From positions 1 through 43,282 of the forward strand of contig CAJOFK010000034.1 of the NCBI GenBank assembly GCA_905234015.1: 43,282 nt of DNA, written 5' to 3'. Each line of letters starts with the position of its first letter. The stretch's first letter is position 1. The position numbers were made by a program, and so were the translations under genes. Below the pieces are notes generated by a model, which was not told where the DNA came from, searched no databases, and saw only the letters and a program-made list of their open reading frames with translations. Positions 32,950 through 43,163 of this stretch are shown here, piece after piece. The DNA comes from an uncultured Ruminococcus sp. (GTDB taxonomy: Bacteria > Bacillota > Clostridia > Oscillospirales > Acutalibacteraceae).

Positions 32950-35058
32950 ATGATTAATTCAAAAAAAACAAAAACCGATACTCTGTCATTTGAACAGGAT
33001 ATGACCGCGGAGTTCTTTTCCGCGGTTTTAGCGGCAGCTGTTACGAGCGCGGTGTTGGCGCTGGTTTGGCTGATTCCGGTTGATAGGAGTCTGAAGCGGT
33101 TTGAGGGGATATTTCTGCCTAATCTTTTTGTATCGTGCAGACCCGAGCCGCTTGAGGTTCCGTCTTATGTTATCGCGGTTGTTTTAGTTGTGCTCAGCTT
33201 CCTCGGCTCGTATTTATTAATAAAAAAACATTTTAAAAAATATCCTTTAAAACTCAGTAACGCGGCGCAGTTTGTTTGTTTATCCGCGGTATGTATAATC
33301 TCCGTTGCGTCGGCTGCGTTTATGTGCGGAGTTCACCCGGAGTACGATACGCAGTTTACACTCGCCTGCTTTATGCTTGTGCCTGCCTCGGCGATTATGA
33401 TGTTTTTATTTATCGCGGCGGAAAAGCGCGGCAGCTCCAGGCTCTCAAAAGTCCTTTATTTTTCGGTTTTAGCCGTAATATTCATATACGCGTCGATTCG
33501 TCTTGCGACAATGAACCTCGCAAATCAGGCTTCGCTCTACAGGATTCACCATTATTACGCCGTATGGTACCCGGTTGAAAGAGTAGGGGACGGCGCTGTT
33601 CTGGGAATAGACGTAAATAATATTTACGGTTTTTATCCGTATATTGTCGCGGCGCTGCTGAAATTATTCGGCGGTATGAATCAGTCCTCCGCGGCGGTGT
33701 TGTTTACGATATTGCTCAATATAGTCGCGGTATCCTATTGCGCGGCAGCGTATAAATTCATCAACAATAAAATAATTGCGCTTGTTGTATCGGCGCTGTG
33801 CTGTATCTACGGGCCGTTTTCCTTCCTCGGCGATAACGCGGACGGTACGCTGAGGATGTATTTGCAGTATAATCCGCTCAGGACGGTATGTGTTTCGGTA
33901 ATGCTGATTGCGTTGGTGCTCAGGTGCCGGATAAAGTCGAAAAAGGCAGGCGTTGCCGCCGATATCGCGCTGTGTTTTATTTCGGGGCTCGGGATGTTCT
34001 GGAGCTTTGAGTTCGGAGCGATAGCAGTGCTTGTTTGGTGCGCGTACAGGGTGTTCCTCGCCGCGGCGGAGCATACTGTTTTCAGTAAAGAAGTTCTTAA
34101 ATCGGCGGCGGTTTCCCTGATTTACGCGGCAGTTTCATTCGGATTATTCATCGCTTCGGTAAGCGCGGTTACCTACGTTAAAAGCGGAAAATTCCTTTCG
34201 CTGAGAGAGATGTTTTTCGGTATAAGCGCTTTTTCGGGCGCGGGATTCAATATGGTGCCGATAACCTTCGGTGTATGGGTAGTTATAGCGATTGTTTTCG
34301 CTGTTTCAATTATGAAGGTTATCCCGTATTTAACGAAGCATAAAAAGCTTACGGAAAAATTAAGGGGTACGGTAACGGGACTGTTTATCATTTCCGTAAC
34401 GGGAATCGGCTGCTCCGTATACTTTATCAAAAGGAGCTTTCCGACTATAGCGCTTTTGTATCTGCCGTTCGCGATAATCTGCTGCGCGCTGCTTTACGAG
34501 TATAATACCGAGGTTTACTCGGTGTATGAAAAGGGAAGCGTTAGCAGCGGCAGGGCTCTTTGCCTTATGAAAAAAGCGATGTGTGTGCTTTTGATTTCGA
34601 GCGCGGTAATACCCTCGATATCTTTTTTGATTAACAGCACGACTCCCGAATATAACCAATCTCATTATCCGAACGGTCAGGCTCTTGACGAAATCAACGC
34701 GAGAGCAGCTGCGGTGAAAAAATGGGCGGATAAAAACAACAGCGGAGTTTTACCTAATATACTTCTTAATAACGCTGTTTTCGTAAATGACGAGCTCGGC
34801 AAAAAGCCGTACGAAAACGTATGCGACCAGATTGACTGGTTCTTTGTTGACAGCGCTCACACCTATATTGATTTTATAAACGAACATTCAGACGAAAGCT
34901 TCGTAATAAACGATAACGCGGTCTACGCTTTAAAATCCGCTTTCAAGGACGAATGGAAGGCGATTGAAAAGAAGTTTAAATGCTCAAAGGAATATACGGA
35001 TAACTACTATGATTCCTATCACATATATACTCCTAAGAATAAAGAAAAGGCGGGATGA
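32950..35058 (+). CDS. Large polytopic membrane protein, first of two tandem paralogues
   Basis: 702 aa with about 11-13 membrane helices up to residue 560 and a hydrophilic C-terminal segment of about 130 residues. It shares an extended core with the next protein: HHYYAVWYPVERV, then VNNIYGFYPYIVAALLKLFGG, then GTLRMYLQYNPLR, and a matching end (AVKKWADKNNSGVLPN). The YGFYPY segment recalls the YG-P motif of GT-C glycosyltransferases that use polyprenyl-linked sugars, which would fit a surface-glycan role, but no family is certain. The stop overlaps the next start (ATGA). Confidence 0.75.
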   Translation: MINSKKTKTDTLSFEQDMTAEFFSAVLAAAVTSAVLALVWLIPVDRSLKRFEGIFLPNLFVSCRPEPLEVPSYVIAVVLVVLSFLGSYLLIKKHFKKYPLKLSNAAQFVCLSAVCIISVASAAFMCGVHPEYDTQFTLACFMLVPASAIMMFLFIAAEKRGSSRLSKVLYFSVLAVIFIYASIRLATMNLANQASLYRIHHYYAVWYPVERVGDGAVLGIDVNNIYGFYPYIVAALLKLFGGMNQSSAAVLFTILLNIVAVSYCAAAYKFINNKIIALVVSALCCIYGPFSFLGDNADGTLRMYLQYNPLRTVCVSVMLIALVLRCRIKSKKAGVAADIALCFISGLGMFWSFEFGAIAVLVWCAYRVFLAAAEHTVFSKEVLKSAAVSLIYAAVSFGLFIASVSAVTYVKSGKFLSLREMFFGISAFSGAGFNMVPITFGVWVVIAIVFAVSIMKVIPYLTKHKKLTEKLRGTVTGLFIISVTGIGCSVYFIKRSFPTIALLYLPFAIICCALLYEYNTEVYSVYEKGSVSSGRALCLMKKAMCVLLISSAVIPSISFLINSTTPEYNQSHYPNGQALDEINARAAAVKKWADKNNSGVLPNILLNNAVFVNDELGKKPYENVCDQIDWFFVDSAHTYIDFINEHSDESFVINDNAVYALKSAFKDEWKAIEKKFKCSKEYTDNYYDSYHIYTPKNKEKAG

Positions 35059-37226
35059 TTATGGAAAAAACGGAAACAAACGTTAATATAAATAATCCGG
35101 AAATTAACCCGGTTATTAAAAATCCGGATTATTTTTCCGGACTTAAAAAGATGTATCCGAAGAAGAACGATTCTACGGTTGAGTTCTTCGCGCTGATTAT
35201 AGCGCTGGCGTTCACCTTGATTATAGTTGCGCTGATAAGCTATATTCCCGTTGATACAAATACCGATAAATATGTCGGGGTACTGCTTTCCGATCTTCTT
35301 GCCGACTGTAGTCCCGAACCGCTTGAGATGCCGATGTTCGCGTTATCGGTGCTCATGATTCCCTCGGTTTTTTTAGTTTCTTATTCTGTTTTAAAAAAGA
35401 AGCTTAAGCCAGTTCCGATTGTACTGACGAATTCAATGCAGCTTTTCTTCCTGGCAGTTGTCTGCGTCGCCTCCGGGTTTGCTTTCTGGTATTCCGCCGT
35501 TGAAGTCGTGCATATTATGGATGACTTTAACCTTGCGGTTTTCATTCTTCTTCCCTTGACTGCCGCTATACTGTTCCTTTTGATTTTTACACGGCGTATT
35601 AAGAAAACAGCTCCGCAGAAAATTATATTCTTTGCGGTTTTAGCGGTTGTTTTCGCTTACGCGATGTGGCGCTTCGCTACAATGAATTATTCAAGACTTT
35701 ACAGCTCGTATAATAATCATCATTATTATGCTATATGGTATCCTATAGCAAAGGTTAACGACGGTCAGACAATCGGAGTTGATTTTAAGAGCATTTACGG
35801 ATTCTATCCCTATATAGCTATTCCGATATTAAAGCTGTTCGGCGGAGTAAATCAGACCTCGTCCGCAATATTTATTACGCTTTTGCTTGCGATTGTGGCG
35901 TTTTCCTTCTGCGCGGTTTCCTATAAGTTTATAAAAAATAAGATTCTCGCGCTTATCGTTTCCGTCGCGGCGGTTCTTTACGGTCCGTTCTCGATACTCG
36001 GGGACAGGTCTACCGGCGGAATAAAAATGTATCTGCAGTACAACCCGTTAAGGTCCGTATGTATAGCGACGGCGCTTATCGCAATTCTTATCCGTTCTTC
36101 AATAAAATCTAAGCGCCTCGGACTTATAAGCGATATTGTTATCTGCGTTGTTTTAGGGTTCGGACTTGCGTGGAATTTTGAAACGGGAGCCATAGCGGTA
36201 ATAATCTGGTCGGCATACCGTGTGTTCAGAGCTGCGCTTGAAAATAAGCTTTTCAATAAAAAAACATATATAGAATTTGCTAAAACGGTTGCTTACGCAT
36301 TCGGTTCATTCGCGGTATGCTTTGCGTTCGTTACGGTTATAACCTTTATCAGAAGCGGCCAGCTTCTGCAGTTCGGCGAAATGTTCTTCGGCTTAACGGC
36401 GTTTGCGGGTACGGGTTATTTTATGTTAAAAATAACCTTCGGCTTATGGATGGCGGCTGCGCTGATTTTCTCGATATCGCTGTTGAGAACGCTTCCGTAC
36501 CTTACGAAGTATAAGAACGCTTCCGACGAGGTTAAAAGGAATATCACGGGGCTTTTTATCGCCTCGATTGCAGGCGTGGGAATGTTCGCGCAGTTTATCG
36601 GACGAAGCTACGATACAGTTGCGCTGTTTTCGTTCCCGTGCGCGTTAATATGCTGCGCTCTGCTTTATGAAAACATCCTGAACTCGTACGAGGACCCGGA
36701 CTTTGATAAAACCACCAGCTCAAAGATACTCAGCTGGTCAAAACGCGTCATATGCGTTGGTTTTATTTCCATGATGCTTATAGCGGGAGTTGCGAATCTC
36801 GTATACAGCTTTTCTTCGGAATTTAAGGAATTCCATTATCCAAACAAAAAGGCTCTTGCCGAGCTTAACCTCAGGGAAACTCAGATTAAAGAATGGGCCG
36901 ATAAGAATAATAACGGAAAAATTCCGAATAATCTTCTTAATTACAGCGTCTTTACGAATGAGCAGCTCGGTAAAAAGTCTTATGAAAAGGTTTGCGAGCA
37001 GGTTGACTGGTTCTATATCGACAACGCGCGCACCTACCTCGATTATATCAACAGTCATCCTGACGAAATCTTTATGATAAACAGGGACGCAAGAGATACG
37101 CTGAAATTTGATTTATCAAAGGAGTATAAGAAAACCTTTAAGAAATTCAAGAGGGTTGCTCTGCTTAAAGGCGAGTTGATGGATAACGTATATATTTACG
37201 CACCGAAGAAATCAGGCGGAAAATAA
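35055..37226 (+). CDS. Large polytopic membrane protein, second of two tandem paralogues
   Basis: 723 aa, paralogous to the preceding protein over nearly its full length: HHYYAIWYPIAKV, FKSIYGFYPYIAIPILKLFGG-type core, GGIKMYLQYNPLR, IKEWADKNNNGKIPN and YEKVCEQVDWFY. It has an extra N-terminal hydrophilic segment of about 40 residues. The start at 35055 overlaps the upstream stop, and a second ATG two codons later (35061) has AAGGCGGG at good distance, so either may be used. Candidate GT-C-type transferase or glycan-handling protein; not certain. Its paralogue is co-transcribed, so the pair may form a heteromer or act on two substrates. Confidence 0.75.
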   Translation: MIMEKTETNVNINNPEINPVIKNPDYFSGLKKMYPKKNDSTVEFFALIIALAFTLIIVALISYIPVDTNTDKYVGVLLSDLLADCSPEPLEMPMFALSVLMIPSVFLVSYSVLKKKLKPVPIVLTNSMQLFFLAVVCVASGFAFWYSAVEVVHIMDDFNLAVFILLPLTAAILFLLIFTRRIKKTAPQKIIFFAVLAVVFAYAMWRFATMNYSRLYSSYNNHHYYAIWYPIAKVNDGQTIGVDFKSIYGFYPYIAIPILKLFGGVNQTSSAIFITLLLAIVAFSFCAVSYKFIKNKILALIVSVAAVLYGPFSILGDRSTGGIKMYLQYNPLRSVCIATALIAILIRSSIKSKRLGLISDIVICVVLGFGLAWNFETGAIAVIIWSAYRVFRAALENKLFNKKTYIEFAKTVAYAFGSFAVCFAFVTVITFIRSGQLLQFGEMFFGLTAFAGTGYFMLKITFGLWMAAALIFSISLLRTLPYLTKYKNASDEVKRNITGLFIASIAGVGMFAQFIGRSYDTVALFSFPCALICCALLYENILNSYEDPDFDKTTSSKILSWSKRVICVGFISMMLIAGVANLVYSFSSEFKEFHYPNKKALAELNLRETQIKEWADKNNNGKIPNNLLNYSVFTNEQLGKKSYEKVCEQVDWFYIDNARTYLDYINSHPDEIFMINRDARDTLKFDLSKEYKKTFKKFKRVALLKGELMDNVYIYAPKKSGGK

Positions 37227-37279
37227 TCCGGCTTGGAACTCTCTTATCAAAAAATAATCAGACTTAACGCTGGTTAATC

Positions 37280-38699
<1,420 letters not shown>

Positions 38700-38706
38700 T
38701 AAAACC

Positions 38707-38741
38707 GAGCGCGGCACATATTGAGTGTGCCGCGCTCTTTT
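38707..38741. terminator. Bidirectional terminator between eno and the phage-tail-like pair
   Basis: GAGCGCGGCACA / TGTGCCGCGCTC, a perfect 12-bp stem with a 7-base loop, then T4. Confidence 0.9.
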
Positions 38742-38747
38742 GCGCGT

Positions 38748-38945
38748 TTATAATGATTCGGGGGTGTTTTCGGAAACGGGCGTATCTGTTTCAACGTAAG
38801 TAAAACCGCTTCCCTCAACGTCAATCGCGCGGGTGTAAAGGACGCCTGTCTGAACCTGCCTAATCATCATTCCGCTGTCGGAATACGTTTTTATAAGACG
38901 GGCTCCGTCTGCGCGCTCGGGAAGATAATTACTGACCAGCGCCAT
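38748..38945 (-). CDS. Small phage-tail-associated protein
   Basis: 65 aa from the ATG at 38945, where AGAGGAG lies 7 bases upstream. The start overlaps the end of the preceding gene by 17 bp, so the two are coupled. Sequence MALVSNYLPERADGARLIKT, then GMMIRQVQTGVLYTRAIDV and a Y-x-E-T end. It resembles short proteins that follow tail-fibre genes in Firmicutes phages (TYS..G..I.QV.TG..Y..AIDV); recognised by pattern only. No holin, lysin or other phage gene is near. Confidence 0.6.
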   Translation of the reverse strand: MALVSNYLPERADGARLIKTYSDSGMMIRQVQTGVLYTRAIDVEGSGFTYVETDTPVSENTPESL

Positions 38946-40434
38946 TTTCATACTCCTCTCTTGTAACGAATTTTGACGCGTAATACGACCAGTTTGTAGC
39001 GGCGGTAAACAGCGATTTAAGCTGGTTGTTCGCGACAATAATCTTACAGTTCTGATTTACTCCGAAAAGAATATCCGCGTCAGCCGCCGGCACATGATCA
39101 AGCGCCGTTAAGTCAAGCGTAAGCAGCGACCGGCAGTTCGCGAAAATGTAAGACCTTAACAGGGTAACTGTATTCGGCAGGGCTATGTTTATTACTCCGC
39201 TCTGCGAAAAAGCAAATTCGTCGATGGTAGTTACGCCGTAAGGTATTTCGACCGTCGATAACGACGAGCAGCCGAAAAAAAGATTGTACGGAAGAAATGT
39301 AACCGCGCTCGGAATATTAACGGAAATAAGCGACGAGCAGTCCGCAAACGCGCTGTCGTTCAGGGTGGTTACAGTTTCGGGGATGGTAACGCTCGTGAGC
39401 TGGGAAGCTCCGTAGAACATACCGCCCGATATCGCCTCAAGGCTGTCGGGGAGAACAACGCTTCTCAGCGAGCTGCAGCCTGAAAACAGCAAATCAGGCA
39501 AAAATTCGATATGAGAGCAGTTTTCAAACTCAACCTCGCGCAGCGTGGTGTTTCCGATAAACAGCGACGGAAAGTCAATGCCTTCAGTCATAGGATAATT
39601 AAATACGCGGCATTTTGTCGGAACACCGTAGTTGTTGGGAGTTGTAAAGTATACTCCGCCTACCGTATTGGCGGGAGCGGCCTTAAGAGTTCCGCGTACC
39701 CCGAATACGTCAACTCCGTTGCGGATGTTTTCGGGTATCAGGTCGGCGTCGCCTGCGGCGGAAACAGCGTTCACCATAACGGCGCTAAGCCCGATACATC
39801 CGCTGTCGGGAGATATAAGCTGCGAGGTGCCCGCGGGCGTTACGGTTTTAGTCTGAAATCTTATAGGGTTAAGATTTTCGCTGAGGTTGCTGATGGTTCT
39901 GTCCTTTCGGGCGTTGTCGGCCGTCAGCGCTTCGTTTTCCTCCTCTGATTCGGCGAGCTGACCCTGCAGCTCGCTTATGCGGGCGCTGTTATGAGACGCC
40001 TCGCTCTCGAGCCTTGAAATGCTCGTGCTCATAGCCATGTTCTCACTCTCAAGCCTCGAAATAATTGCGTCAAGCTCCGCTCTCGGGTATATGCGGGTAT
40101 GGCCCTCGGGGGATTTCTCTACCTTCAGCGCGACGGCGTTTGTGAGCCCGATAACGTTTTCTCCCGAGGTTATCTTGATAAACAGCCTCAGCGTCTGCTC
40201 CCTTTCGGTGAGGTCGCCGCTTATATAAATCCGGGAGTTTTCTATCGGATAAGAGATGAAGGTATCGTCTTCAAAGGCCGCGTACAGCGTGAGAGTGCAA
40301 TTTCCGGTCGCGCAGTCGCCGATATTATCGGGCAGCTCAATCTCAATGGGCGTTATGTTTTTTTCGCCCGCGTAGATTTTCTCCGCGCTGAGAAAGCTCA
40401 GCTCGCGCTCAGCGGTCAACTTCAGATTAATCAT
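38929..40434 (-). CDS. Phage-tail/baseplate-like protein with coiled coil and leucine-rich repeat C-terminus
   Basis: 501 aa. Residues 1-110 resemble the N-terminal baseplate domain of BppU-type phage proteins (an all-beta domain opening MINLKLTAERELSFLSAEKI). Residues about 125-190 form a coiled coil (ISRLESE repeats). Residues 190-255 carry tail-fibre motifs: TKTVTPAGTSQLISPDSGC and IRNGVDVFGVRGTL. The rest (about 270-480) is BspA-type LRR_5 repeats (e.g. LFSGCSSLRSVVLPDSLEAI). No signal peptide is visible, as expected for a phage-derived structural protein. It stands alone with one small gene beside enolase, possibly a domesticated tail module or a remnant. Confidence 0.75.
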   Translation of the reverse strand: MINLKLTAERELSFLSAEKIYAGEKNITPIEIELPDNIGDCATGNCTLTLYAAFEDDTFISYPIENSRIYISGDLTEREQTLRLFIKITSGENVIGLTNAVALKVEKSPEGHTRIYPRAELDAIISRLESENMAMSTSISRLESEASHNSARISELQGQLAESEEENEALTADNARKDRTISNLSENLNPIRFQTKTVTPAGTSQLISPDSGCIGLSAVMVNAVSAAGDADLIPENIRNGVDVFGVRGTLKAAPANTVGGVYFTTPNNYGVPTKCRVFNYPMTEGIDFPSLFIGNTTLREVEFENCSHIEFLPDLLFSGCSSLRSVVLPDSLEAISGGMFYGASQLTSVTIPETVTTLNDSAFADCSSLISVNIPSAVTFLPYNLFFGCSSLSTVEIPYGVTTIDEFAFSQSGVINIALPNTVTLLRSYIFANCRSLLTLDLTALDHVPAADADILFGVNQNCKIIVANNQLKSLFTAATNWSYYASKFVTREEYENGAGQ

Positions 40435-40841
40435 AAGTTTTTCCTTTCTTTATATATTAAGGAGAATACCTCCTCACTTATAACTACAAAAAAGCAAAAA
40501 ATTGCGTAGTAATATGCAATTTAAAGAAAAGTTTTTTAAATTTTTTTATTTAAAAGAGATAGCAATTCAGCAACATTTCCAAAATTTTAAGGCTAAGTAA
40601 TTAAAAAAACTCGTAATATTCCTTTTTTAAAATTATTCCTTTGGTGAATTAACCAAATTTAAAATAATATTTTTGTGGACTATAACTAACCGCTAAAAAT
40701 GTTGCACAAATTTTACAGTTTTTAAAAAATTTTGCACAATTATTATTGACTTACCCCGTAAAAATATTGTAAAATAGTATAGCTAAACTTATAAATGTCG
40801 ATTAATACCTTTGAGTATGTTATTATGCTAGGAGGGGTACC
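40435..40841 (+). promoter_or_regulatory. A/T-rich upstream region of the SipW-type fibre cluster
   Basis: A 407-bp gap without genes. It contains a promoter TTGACT, 18 bp, TAAAAT (40746-40775) and, just before it, two direct repeats TTGCACAA at 40702-40709 and 40732-40739, exactly 30 bp apart. A small hairpin (GCAA/TTGC inside CTAC/GTAG) lies at 40487-40508, near the start of the divergent gene. Confidence 0.55.
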
Positions 40842-41654
40842 GTGTCTTTAAAATCATATATTGAAAAAAGCAGAAAAAGACTCAGGAAGAGAAAGAGCTT
40901 GATTATCTTCCTCTGTATAATTGCTATTCTGGGTTTAACTACATCGAGCTACGCGTGGTTTACCGTTAATACCTTCGCGGCAGTTGAGGATTTTGAGCTT
41001 CAGATAAGCACTGCGGACGATCTCCGTGTTTCTATGGATAATCACGGTTCGGATATCGAGAAATATACTCATGTTATTACCAATGAGATGATTAACTCCT
41101 ATCTGAGAAAAAATTATAATAAAACTATGGAGGATATTCTCCTCGACCCCGTTACTACCAACAACGGACGCAACTTCTCGTATCAGAACGGCGCTAAGGC
41201 GGAGCCTAATGACGGAGAGTCGTATTTCGAGTTTGAATGTTATTTCATTGCGACGAGAGCTATGGACGTTCATCTTTCCAACGAAGGTATTGATGAGGAC
41301 GGTAAAAAGACGGAAGGAACTAAGATTACCTCCCCGTCGCCCTCGCCTCTTAATGAGGTTGTAAGCGCTAACCGTATCGCGTTTGACCCCGACGGCGGCA
41401 CGGTAAAGACTTACGAGCATAATAAGGGCGCCGCGGTAACCTCGCTTTCAACTTTCGATTTACCGAGCGGAACGATGACCTATAATGATTCGAACAACCT
41501 CTTCTCGCTTGAGAAGCTTACTCCGAAGAAAGTAACAGTAAGGCTCTGGCTTGAGGGTGAGGATCCCGAGTGCGATAACGATATTCAGCGCTCCGAGCTT
41601 CACGTTACTCTTTCGTTCGCGGGTATCCGCGACGGTCAGACCGCTCCGGGCTAA
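40842..41654 (+). CDS. SipW-type signal peptide protein, TasA/CalY-like (first of cluster)
   Basis: 270 aa. Start GTG with a strong AGGAGGGG. A basic leader (SRKRLRKRKS) precedes the helix LIIFLCIIAILGLTTSSYAWFT; the S/T-x-A-W-F motif marks a SipW-dependent signal peptide or anchor. The external domain (about 45-270) is beta-rich, with VRLWLEGEDPECDN near the end, which recurs as VVMWIEGNDPECVD in the 42171 gene, so they are paralogous. Such proteins form or cap extracellular fibres in biofilm-type matrices. The SipW peptidase gene is not in the window. Confidence 0.82.
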   Translation: MSLKSYIEKSRKRLRKRKSLIIFLCIIAILGLTTSSYAWFTVNTFAAVEDFELQISTADDLRVSMDNHGSDIEKYTHVITNEMINSYLRKNYNKTMEDILLDPVTTNNGRNFSYQNGAKAEPNDGESYFEFECYFIATRAMDVHLSNEGIDEDGKKTEGTKITSPSPSPLNEVVSANRIAFDPDGGTVKTYEHNKGAAVTSLSTFDLPSGTMTYNDSNNLFSLEKLTPKKVTVRLWLEGEDPECDNDIQRSELHVTLSFAGIRDGQTAPG

Positions 41655-41678
41655 TGACGGAAATAATTGATAATTGTT

Positions 41679-42144
41679 AATGGATAATGACAGGTTCGGA
41701 AAACCCTGTTGAAAGTAAGAGTTTTGACTTTGCCGTAAGGATTGTCAATCTTTATAAGTATTTATCCGATGAGAAGAAAGAGTTTGTTCTGTCAAAGCAG
41801 ATTCTGCGAAGCGGAACAAGTATAGGAGCCAACATTTCCGAAGCGCTTCAGGCGTTCAGCAAAGCTGACTTTGCTTTCAGAATGAACGTTGCTTTAAAGG
41901 AAGCGTCGGAAACCGAGTACTGGTTAAAACTTCTTAAGGCGACCGACTATATATCGGAAACCGAGTTTAAGTCAATAAATGATGATTGCGCGGAGATTGA
42001 GCGGCTTTTGGTCTCAATAGTAAAAACCGCAAAAGGAATATAACGTAAGAAAAAAACAGCAAATAGATTTTGGATGCATATAACAGGATAGTCAAGGAAA
42101 CGGAGATCTGTTCGGGTTTTATTATCCGTTATCCATTATCCATT
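41679..42144. repeat. Inverted repeats bracketing the S23-type gene
   Basis: AATGGATAATG (41679-41689) and its exact inverse CATTATCCATT (42134-42144), each within a longer A/T-rich ATT-GATAATTGTTAATGG / TTATCCATTATCC context. They enclose the four-helix-bundle gene between two fibre genes. Confidence 0.65.
41687..42043 (+). CDS. Four-helix-bundle protein of the S23 / 23S rRNA-intervening family
   Basis: 118 aa. SFDFAVRIVNLYKYLSDEKK, LSKQILRSGTSIGANISEAL and LKEASETEYWLKLLKATDYI match the TIGR02436-type four-helix bundle (relatives include the Avd accessory protein of diversity-generating retroelements). Standard members occur inside 23S rRNA or alone; function of lone copies is unclear. Its ATG lies within the left inverted repeat and has no Shine-Dalgarno site, so expression may be weak. 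It interrupts an otherwise uniform set of SipW-type genes, suggesting insertion. Confidence 0.88.
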   Translation: MTGSENPVESKSFDFAVRIVNLYKYLSDEKKEFVLSKQILRSGTSIGANISEALQAFSKADFAFRMNVALKEASETEYWLKLLKATDYISETEFKSINDDCAEIERLLVSIVKTAKGI

Positions 42145-42170
42145 GATTCAATCCTGAGCGAGGTGGGACA

Positions 42171-43001
42171 ATGGCATTTGGTAAGAAAAAAACTAAAATT
42201 GAAAACGCGGCGGTAACTCCCGAAGAAGTCGCGAAGCTTGGCCATAAACATGAAGTCGAGGCGGCTAAGGATAAAAAGTCCTCAGTCTACGACCACTTCC
42301 ATGCTCAGGATGAAGCGAAAGCGGTTGCCGACGCGAAAAAGCGGAAAAAGCGTTATGCGGCTATACTCGCCGCGTTGGTTGCGATACTGCTTATTATGTA
42401 TATAATTTCAATGCTTCTGACGCAGTGGGGCGACCTCGTAATCACTATCGGCGATCTTTACGACGGTAAAACGCTTATGCTTTCCGAGTCCGCGTCGTTT
42501 GACGACGCTCACGTTAAGCTCAACGGCGGTTCCGTGGCTGATGTTACGAATATCACCAAGGCGTGGCTGCCGAAAGGGCTCGATACTAAAAAGGACGGTC
42601 AGCATAACGGCGAGAACTACCTCGCGTATACCTTCTACCTCAAGAATACCGGCGATAAGGACTTAGAGTACAACACTACGATGAATATAACCGGCGTATC
42701 TAAATCCGCCGACGAAGCGATAAGGATTCAGATTTATAAGAACGGTAAGGACAGCGTATACGCTAAGGGTTCCTATAAAAACCGTAAGATCGCAGAAACC
42801 GACGCGACCGTCTGGAAGGATACCGATACGGTTATCGCGAGTAAGGACGCCGAGCTTAAAGCCGGTGAAACGGATAAGTATACGGTTGTAATGTGGATTG
42901 AGGGTAACGATCCCGAGTGTGTTGACGCGATAAGAGGCGGCTCAATCCGATCTCAGATGATTTTTGACGTAGTACCCGACGTACCGGAAACAACAGGTTA
43001 A
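42171..43001 (+). CDS. Membrane-anchored TasA/CalY-like fibre-cluster protein
   Basis: 276 aa. A charged cytosolic segment of about 60 residues (many Lys, HKHEVEAAKDKKSSVYDHF) precedes one membrane helix at about 63-85 (YAAILAALVAILLIMYIISM). The external domain has YTFYLKNTGDKDLEYNTTM and VVMWIEGNDPECVD, paralogous to the 40842 protein. It lacks the AWF cleavage motif, so it is probably a permanent membrane anchor for the fibre rather than a released subunit (inference). GAGGTGGG precedes the ATG. Confidence 0.78.
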   Translation: MAFGKKKTKIENAAVTPEEVAKLGHKHEVEAAKDKKSSVYDHFHAQDEAKAVADAKKRKKRYAAILAALVAILLIMYIISMLLTQWGDLVITIGDLYDGKTLMLSESASFDDAHVKLNGGSVADVTNITKAWLPKGLDTKKDGQHNGENYLAYTFYLKNTGDKDLEYNTTMNITGVSKSADEAIRIQIYKNGKDSVYAKGSYKNRKIAETDATVWKDTDTVIASKDAELKAGETDKYTVVMWIEGNDPECVDAIRGGSIRSQMIFDVVPDVPETTG

Positions 43002-43037
43002 ACAGCACAGACCTAAAGGTATAAGGCTCGTCAATCG

Positions 43038-43121
43038 TTTTAAACTTAGTTCATTCCATCGTGAAGCTGTGGTGCTGAGACAGCGGATCGGTGTCGTGAT
43101 ATAATTTTTTAAACTTAGTTC
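43038..43121 (+). repeat. Direct 15-bp repeats before the last gene
   Basis: TTTTAAACTTAGTTC occurs at 43038-43052 and 43107-43121, 69 bp apart, in the 162-bp gap upstream of the final gene. Possibly regulatory or a duplication scar. Confidence 0.7.
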
Positions 43122-43163
43122 CTGTTTGTGTTGGGAACAAAATAATTTTAAGGAGGATTCTCT

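Noticed and set aside
41687..42043. Diversity-generating retroelement (Avd homologue)
   Set aside because: No reverse transcriptase or template/variable repeat pair is present, so the general S23 family name is kept.
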